A DNA stretch of 64,000 nt, from NCBI GenBank assembly GCA_021399435.1, contig JAJTUP010000002.1:1054001-1118000 (forward strand), in the 5' to 3' direction. Below, in pieces: positions 57,184 through 64,000 of this stretch. Position 1 is the first letter of the stretch; each line of letters begins with the position of its first letter. The DNA is from Diaporthe sp. PMI_573 (lineage: Eukaryota; Ascomycota; Sordariomycetes; Diaporthales; Diaporthaceae). The position numbers were made by a program, and so were the translations under genes. Under the pieces are notes generated by a model. It was not told the origin of the DNA. It was given only the letters and a program-made list of their open reading frames with translations, and searched no databases.

Positions 57184-57718
57184 ATGCAGCTGTCGTCCAT
57201 CCTCGTTCTCGCCGGCGCCGCCATCGCCGCCGCGTCCCCACTCGCTGGCCAGCAGCTCCAGGCCCGTGACCCCTCCGACAAGTCGGGCAACTCCTACGTC
57301 GTCCTGCACGTGCAGTCCAACACGCTGCCAAATACGCCCTCAGATAGCATCGCGTTCTTCCAGAGGGCGCTCAAGTACCGCGGCCCGGACGGAATCGACC
57401 ACACCGACCTCCCCTGCTCGCAGCCGTGGACCGACAAGAACTGCTACGTAAGTCACAGTTTTTTTCTTCTTCCGGTCGATTAAGGTTTTCTCCCCCGTTG
57501 CTAACAATGCCGAACAGCAATGCACCGTCTCCGACGGCCAGTTCAAGTCCGACATCGTGGTACAGGCGTGCTGGGGCCCGCCCGCCGCTCCGCAGATCTC
57601 CTTCGCCTATAACGGCCACGACTACAACACTTGGAGCAGCCAGTCCACCTGCGGTCATGTCAAAAACAGCCAGCCCTTCGGCGGAACTATGGACGCTACC
57701 TGCTACTTTAATGCCTAG
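57184..57718 (+). CDS. Small secreted six-cysteine protein, 154 aa
   Basis: Exon 1 is 57184-57447 and exon 2 is 57518-57718; GTAAGT donor, AACAG acceptor, phase 0. The signal peptide is MQLSSILVLAGAAIAAASPL, followed by a short pro-like segment ending LQARDPSD. The mature part carries six Cys (in DLPCSQ, DKNCYQCTV, VQACWG, STCGHV and ATCYFN), enough for three disulfides, plus several Trp/Tyr. I do not recognise a named family. Size, secretion and cysteine content fit an apoplastic small secreted protein of a plant-associated fungus, but they also fit non-effector secreted proteins. No intron or codon irregularity suggests decay. Confidence 0.8.
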
Positions 57719-58292
57719 AGTTTGAATGCGGTGTGTGCCTGGGTGGATCAATAGACGGCACTGGGCTATTTGCAAGTGACAGCTTTACATCATGTACATA
57801 TTCTCTAATGCACACATAGGACTGCCATAATAGTTAATATCACTCTTGTGCTTGAAAATTGAATGTCCTAATTGCTTGATCTAGGGCTTTTCCTTTTGGC
57901 TCTACCTCCTCATCATTGAAAGCAACTGTTACAGCTTGCCCACAGTCGCTGCCTCACAGCCTCTCTAGCGTTTCTCACGATATCTGCGGACAGAATACCT
58001 CATCACCTGTGGTCAAAGCCCTCAGGGAGCCAGTCGTACATTTTCTGGGAGAACTTTCAGCCCCCCCCCCCCAGGTGTTCACACACACGGCTTCCAAACC
58101 TGGCTGTCTCTATTTGTCGATACCTGTAGACCGTATGGAGTGGGTCCGTTGAGGAGGTTCCAGCCTTATGATTTTTCCTCGAGTGGCGCCTCCCCAAATA
58201 GTTTGTTGATGTTGTTGTAGCTTCTCCGATAGTGCAATGTAATTAATTCAAAGTTCACTGCCTTGCACATTGTCGACATTTATTTTTGAAGG
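57719..58292. other. Gene-free stretch
   Basis: Convergent 3' region between the secreted protein and the HET pseudogene. It contains a poly-C run at about 58060-58071. Confidence 0.5.
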
Positions 58293-60398
58293 CTAACCAA
58301 GGACTAAGTCTATCTCAGTTAGGTTGGCCCCCTCCCAGGCTGTCTTCTCAACCCATCCGACTCCCAAACGGTACGCAATCCCATCCTCCCACTCTACCCA
58401 GAGAACGCGGTATCTTTCTGTAATGACACCGGATCCATAACATGTTTCGCGAACATGTGAATGGTAGATTGCAACCAGTTCAACCGACTGGCCGGGTCCA
58501 ATCTTGATGCTATCGTCCGAAGCAAGAAGGAAAGGCACGAGCTGGTTAGTATTGTGTAAGTAGAGCTCTCCTACTTTTGGTCCACCACGTTCTGTGCGGA
58601 TCTCCAAGATTCGTATATTCTTCTCAATAGCCCCACTTGAAGAGGGAAAAAATGCCTTGTTTGCAATATCTTTCCACAGGTCTAGACTGCAGACAGCCCA
58701 TAGTCGTGCTTTGTGTGTTTTGCAAAACAAGTATGGTGTTTGTTCAGGCCTGGACTGAGTGGTCGTTTCTCGAACCTCCGTGATAGGGAAAGGGAAGTCT
58801 GCAGCATCGAGGGTTAGCAAGACAACTGTTGTCGCATATATGCCTTCATGGTACGAAAGATGAGCGCTGCAGTGTATTTGGGGTCGCTCACACCAACGTC
58901 TCTCTGGGAAGAGGCGGTGCTTGAAGAGGCGATCAAAACAACCCGGTGGCTGGCAAGGGCCAGAACCAACGATCCGGGGGTGTGATACCACGTCGTGACA
59001 AGTCCATCCCTCGGCTAGTGGCCTTGTGAAGTCTTTATATCGAGCGTCGCGGTCTTCAAACCAGGTAGAACGTATTCTTCGGAGAGCTGTACCATCCGCG
59101 GAATGCGAAGTAAACCATTCCGTGATCGGAGTCGTTTCTTCAATACCCCCATTGCACCATTCCCCATATTCAATGGCTTCCACAGGTTCCAGTCTGTCAT
59201 CAGATATTCTCCCATTCCATCCTGCCCACGACCAAGAAGGCAATTTTCCCAAAGAGTGAGGCAGCTGACTTTTTCCTGTCCGGCCAGATGGTTTGCGTCG
59301 CCGCAAGTCTCCCGAGGCGCACCAACCGAAAGCTTTGTCAAAGAACATCTCGGGTAAGCCACAAAGGAAGCCGCCTTGGAAGGAGCGACTGAAAAGGGAA
59401 AAAAGGCCCGATATCCCAGGGATCACATCCTCTTCGTAGCTGAAACTGCGAGAGTTGTAATCGGACATGAGATTTCTGAGGAAAACGATGTCCGGCAAGC
59501 CTCTGAGGATAACACTAGGTTCAAGCTTCCGGTACATGTTTTGGTCAAACTCGTAGCCGACGACCGTTTCTTCGTGCCAGTTGCAGCACTGACACACCCA
59601 GTGCGTCCTGTCGCCTGCGAAGATGAGTCGTCACTGGGACATGATGTACTCTTGACATGTCCAGCCTCTTGTTTTGTAGTCCCCGAGATGAATTTGAAAA
59701 TCCGTGCACAAAAGCATTTCCTCACCAAACGGAATCAATGCCTGCTTCGCCTTGCGAGGACTGGAGACACCTTCGAGACCCTAAATTCCCGTCGAGGAAT
59801 CTCCATCAGCGACCACAATGGTGAGAACGGCGCTTGCGTAGAAGGCACCCATGAGGCTGAGCTGGTGCACTGTTTCGGTGTCGTCGCCTTAAATGACGCA
59901 CAGTGCGTCCACCCAAAGATACCGCTCACCCAATGCCAGAGTCAAAAACATTGCATGCCGAACAATCGGAGCCATATGCGCCGTAGAGAGCGCCCCAGGC
60001 TTTCTTAATACGTTGAGCGTTTCCTGATTGGCCGCCAGCCATGAATGATTGCCCCATCTGTAACTCAATGCAACAAAGGCGCCACAGTCTCGCCCGGGGG
60101 TTATGCATTCGCTGACAACATCCACGACCCAGAATGGTCTTACTGGTGAGACTTTCAGTGGGTTGTTGCATTTAAAGCCGTGTTCACCCAAGCACCTTTG
60201 TTTCCACTTTTTTGCCAGCTGAAGATCAATCCAATCAGGATCTATTCGGATTCCACATCCAAGGTGCCTGGGAGCCGAGTCACTCTTCAACATTATGACC
60301 TGCTGGCACGCAGAAACCCGCTCCTCTATGTTCCTCGCCAGAAGCACCGCGTTGAAGAATGGTTGACTTTCAACCAGCATTTTGTTGGTCCCATTCAC
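58293..60398 (-). pseudogene. HET-domain protein with two nonsense codons
   Basis: Reading right to left in one frame, the HET domain shows GAFVALSYRWGNHSW, a linker, then YLWVDALCVI. Next comes TAA (59891-59889), then GDDTETVHQLSLMGAFYASAVLTIV, RGWTCQEYIMSQ and TGA (59633-59631). The frame continues open for about 435 codons (RLIFAGDRTHWVC onward) to a stop at 58293. HET domains mediate vegetative-incompatibility cell death. The stops fit CAA to TAA and CGA to TGA, both C-to-T. The frame stays open upstream to about 60640 without an ATG (first in-frame ATG at 60380), so the original start is lost or lies in another exon. The body is otherwise undamaged, so inactivation looks recent. Confidence 0.75.
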
Positions 60399-61229
60399 GC
60401 GCCTGGCTCTCTCAGCTTCTGTGTTCCCTCGGTCTCCCGAATCCCCTGTGCTGGTCGATTGTACTTCCTCGTCTGCATCAATTGCGTCGACTCCGTCGGG
60501 TAGGTCGGCTTTGGAATTATCACGCCAGTGAATGAATAGAGGCGAGTGTACGGGACAGCGGGGAGGGAGGGGGTCGTCAGCAGAGCCGAGGCTGACTTGA
60601 CGATGAGTTGTGGGATCTATCCTGCTGGACGAAGGAAAGTGTGCTTATCGGTCCGAGCCGGCGACCAACCTTCTTCCTATATTGCTCATCTATAGTAGCC
60701 TGCAGGCTGACAGGCATTGCAGCCTAATTTGGAGACATGGAGCCGCCTATCTGACCGCATTTGCAGGTCACCATTGCTTTCGTTAGTGGCCTCGAAACTT
60801 GCAGTGTCTTTGTACGTGTTGGTACGGCCCTGATGCCTTAGGTCAGGGGGTCTTTGCACGTGCAAATAGGGGCGAGCAAAAGGAACCACCGTACGTGTCT
60901 GGGTACGGGTTCGATTCTTGCTACGGAAGGAAGGAAGGAAGTCATCGCCATCGTGGGCGCCGAAGCACTTGGTGTAGTGGCCAGCCCTCTACTGACTAAG
61001 CCAGACCGGCCCTTCTGATTAGCCACAGCAGGGCCGGGCGTGCGGTCCCTTCAATGGTCACCAAATCCACACTGGTAGTCTTTTAATTGTTTAAAAAGCA
61101 GCATGCCTAAAGGAATGCTGTAATCAGCTAAAAAGCCCACAAAAGCCCCAAACACTCAAATGATCATTAGGCCCTTCTGGCGTGCCCTAACGATCCTGTA
61201 GGTACCCTCCTATTAGTTATCCCTGCTAG
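60399..61229. other. Gene-free stretch, probably including a retrotransposon LTR
   Basis: Upstream region of the HET pseudogene, then a short GGAA microsatellite (60925-60941). Then comes sequence of changing composition that should contain the 3' LTR of the copia element. I could not define LTR ends because only one LTR could be in the window. Confidence 0.4.
60925..60941 (+). repeat. GGAA microsatellite
   Basis: Four tandem GGAA units plus a partial unit. Short and probably neutral. Confidence 0.8.
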
Positions 61230-64000
61230 CCAAGTAAGGGTGGTCCACAAACCCTACTATACGTACTGTTAGCTCGTTTGTTAACATAAAGCGTTCTAGT
61301 ACCTTGTTTAGTGATGACTTTGTTAGGGCGTCTGCTAGGTTATTGTTACCGTGGATCTACCAGATCTCGCTAATCTCCCTCCTCTCATATGATTGGCGGA
61401 GGGCGAGAATGTCTACTATTAGCCTCTTCTCTTTAGTGGTCCCTAGCTTGACTAGGTACTTGTATAGCGAGTACGAGTTGGTATAGATAACGAGGGGTAC
61501 CTAGGGAAGCTCTAGTTAGTTGGTAATGAGGTGAAGCGTGGTGGATACCATGGTGGTGCTATTAAAACCATTGGCTATGCTGTATATCTCTGATGTTAGC
61601 ATGCTCCGGGTTACCCTTTTATACTTCGTTGAGGACTAGTGTAAGATGTTACTATGTATCCTCTGCTGGGTTCCATTATTGTTTAGCTCCTTGGTAGCTA
61701 ACGCGAGTACGAAGCTGATTTACGAGCTTAGATCCTGGTTATTAGTAAACGACTTGTTAATAAAGATGATTAGCTTGGTGATAGTTAGGTTAAGGGGTAT
61801 GTATTAGAGCCTATGAGTAAGGTTGTTGATTTGCTACCTAAGTTGCTTATTCAGCTTAGTATAGTCCTCGTCTATGGGTAATTAGGCTTGAGTAGTGATA
61901 GAGAGGTCAAACGTGGCTTCCGGTTAGTAGATAGAGGCTATATATACCCCATAGGCCCTTTACTTAAAGTAGTGTTGTATATAGTTAGGTAACTTCTGGT
62001 TAATTATCGTAATCCTCTCTACCTGGCCCTTCTAGTTAATGTTAAGGGATTTATCCTTATAAAGTGATAGCTGGGTACTATTGTAGTTGATGGGGCTGGT
62101 AGGTGTGAGGGTTGTTTTTAGCTTATAGATGATCTTAGCTTTCTAGATCTTCTTCTCTTCTTTAGCTAAAAAAGCTAGGGTACTAAGAATGAGGGTATTA
62201 TTGGTTTATATTCTTACTAGCCTAAATGATTCTGCTAGACCTTCCGTGATGAGAAGGTATAGGTTAAAAGTTGATATCCTTATCTTTAATTATTTATGAT
62301 GGTAGTGATGGTATGTTGCCTACTAGTATATGCCTGCCTTGGTGATGTTATATAGGGGTTTTATTACCCTTATAATCATACCTGGAGGGTACCGTGGCCT
62401 TAGCTTTGTAGGTAATTGGGCTAGAATCGGCTAGAATAGCCTTGATTTTAACTAAGGGTATGCCTGGGTAATATTATAAAGTTTAACTACTATTCTTCTT
62501 TGTAATAGAGATGGGGTAAGTGCTGTAATTAGCTGTTGGCTGACTTGTTGAATTGTTAGTGATTGGGTGAGGATATCCTTCTTGCCTACGTTGTTGTACC
62601 CCTGAACTATAAGGCATGACTTCTTGTATGGTTTAGTGCTCTTATTCTTGACTTTATGTACTATATGGGACTTGAATAGCTGAATAGCCCTATGGGTAAT
62701 GGGGTTGAAGTGTTTGAAGTTGAAGATGTTACGTGCTACTAGATTGTCTATCTTGGAAGTGTTGGATTCTTCGAACAGGGTACTGGGTGTTGTGATAATG
62801 CTATCTAGGCGTAGTCAGGTTGCTAGCTTGAAGTTGTCCTCTTCCTTTTGTGATAGCATAGCATATGGGCTGGGAGTAAGGTGTCGTGGGTAGCTATGGT
62901 GGTGGGGTGCTGGAGGGGCGTTGCCTTGGACGTGAATTGTACTGCCCTTGGCCTGGCGGCTCTCTGGGGTACCTGTCGGGTGTGTAGCGGTGGTGTCTGC
63001 GGTGCTGTTTGTAGTTTCTAGCTTGGGGCTAGGCTCTTTATGATAGTACGGCTGAATGGCTGTAGACTGAAATTTTATAGGGCTATTAGGTAAGTTAACC
63101 ATGATGTTGTGGCCTTCTGTGGCTAGTAGCTTGAATAGTCCTTACTAGCTATCCTTTTCTTACTATACCTAGATTTTACTTTATAATAGCAACGTTAACT
63201 AGCTAGTGATGTCTAGCCTATTATGGCTGTGAAGTATGGTGTTTAGTTACTGCTCTATTAAGGCCTTCTGAAGTACTTTTGTGGCCTTGGTGATAGCTTT
63301 GGCTCTCTTTAGTGTTGATGGTGAAGGTGGTGAATTGGTGTTTATCTGGGGAAAGGTGCTAAAGACGAGTAGTGTGGGTACTAGCTTGTCTAGCCTAGCT
63401 GTATTATTAATAGCCTTCATGGTTATCTAAAGGATAGTGTTGTTAGTAAATGACCTAGATAGCTTAGTATAAAGGATATCGAAAGTATAGTATAATGGGC
63501 TGTAATGCTTCTCTACCTTGCTTATCAACTAGTAGGCTTCTGTAGGGACCTGCTTACAGGTAATACCTATTAGCCTTACCTTGTTTCTAAGCTTTGTTAA
63601 AGTAAAGTTGGTGCTAGTATCGTGGACTAGCTAATTAGGGGGTCCTAAATAGCTATCTATCTACATCATTCGGAGTACCTCTTATATATCTTTAGTAGAA
63701 AGGGATCTAAGGAAGTAAGTAGCTTAAAAAGAAGTAGCTGAGTCTATTATATATAGTGTTAGGCGACCCTTTAGATATATGATGTTAATAAGTAGTTTAT
63801 AGTTAAAGTTAATGTTGTCTTTTAATATAAATTTGAACCGTTTAGGGGTGTTGGTATTTAGCTAGTACTAGTGGTAAAACTTAGATATGGCTTCTAGAGC
63901 TATTATTTTTATTAGGTAGCTAGTGTTAGCTAGGAGATAGTTTAGCTAGTTAACTAAAGGATACCTAAATTAGTAATGTAGTTATTAAAGCTCTATTTTA
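61230..64000 (-). mobile_element. RIP-degraded Ty1/copia retrotransposon, 3' part of pol (runs off the window)
   Basis: The reverse strand encodes, from right to left, fragments of one copia polyprotein. An integrase-side block lies around 63300-63520 (ITMKAINNTARLDKLVPTLL, TNSPPSPSTLKRAKAI). A Pro/Ser/Thr linker spans 63102-62815. A reverse-transcriptase region lies around 62300-62650 (CLIVQGYNNVGKKDILTQS, PPGMIIRVIKPLYNITKAG). The RNase H C-terminus lies around 61250-61450 (GTTKEKRLIVDILALRQSYE, NNNLADALTKSSL). Numerous TAG/TAA codons and a strong TpA bias indicate heavy RIP. The 5' half, gag and left LTR lie beyond 64000. No intact ORF longer than about 95 codons remains. Confidence 0.82.

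Noticed and set aside
60899..60926. tRNA gene suggested by a B-box-like GGTTCGATTC
   Set aside because: No A box, acceptor pairing or cloverleaf could be placed upstream at the right spacing.
1..64000. CRISPR arrays, bacterial operons and ribosome-binding sites
   Set aside because: Spliceosomal introns and fungal gene families show a eukaryotic genome; no regularly spaced short repeats were seen.

Overview
The window is nuclear DNA of a filamentous ascomycete (Pezizomycotina, probably Sordariomycetes). Genes are split by short introns of about 50-130 bp with GT-AG ends and CTRAC-like branch points. The gene families are typical of this group: fungal rhodopsin-like membrane proteins, HET domain, Zn2Cys6 regulator, siderophore MFS carrier, secreted intradiol dioxygenase and BBE-type FAD oxidase. 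Two transposons are full of TAG/TAA codons in the pattern left by RIP (repeat-induced point mutation). No tRNA, rRNA or CRISPR array was found. All exon models were built by hand and checked for reading phase.

Layout. 1-18.8 kb: a truncated membrane-protein gene, a large conserved fungal protein of unknown function, a 99-aa amphipathic/membrane protein, a siderophore-type MFS transporter with a perfect ATCWGATAA iron-GATA site upstream, a secreted crystallin-like gene broken by a stop at codon 2, a GT25 glycosyltransferase and a secreted intradiol dioxygenase. 18.87-21.95 kb: a complete but RIP-degraded Mutator-like (Hop-like) DNA transposon with 55-bp terminal inverted repeats and an 8-bp target duplication. 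23-43.8 kb: an accessory, metabolite-type region with two fungal rhodopsin-like proteins, an SDR, a secreted FAD oxidase, a UbiA-superfamily membrane enzyme, an alpha/beta hydrolase, a seven-exon P450, a SAM methyltransferase, a broken DUF3500/bicupin locus and an acetoacetate-decarboxylase-like protein. 44.4-55.6 kb: L-rhamnonate dehydratase (LRA3-like), a 971-aa Zn2Cys6 regulator, an unknown protein and L-rhamnose 1-dehydrogenase (LRA1-like). 57-64 kb: a small secreted six-cysteine protein, a HET-domain pseudogene and the 3' part of a RIP-degraded Ty1/copia retrotransposon that runs off the window.

How the genes may work together. The 27.7-39.8 kb block has the composition of a small terpenoid cluster built around a UbiA-type enzyme instead of a classical terpene synthase or PKS. 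This is an inference from gene content, and it is the best candidate here for something undescribed. The 44-56 kb block carries two non-consecutive steps of the fungal oxidative L-rhamnose pathway, with a transcription factor between them. Several single-copy genes are dead (crystallin-like, DUF3500/bicupin, HET), and where the cause is visible it is often a C-to-T type nonsense change.
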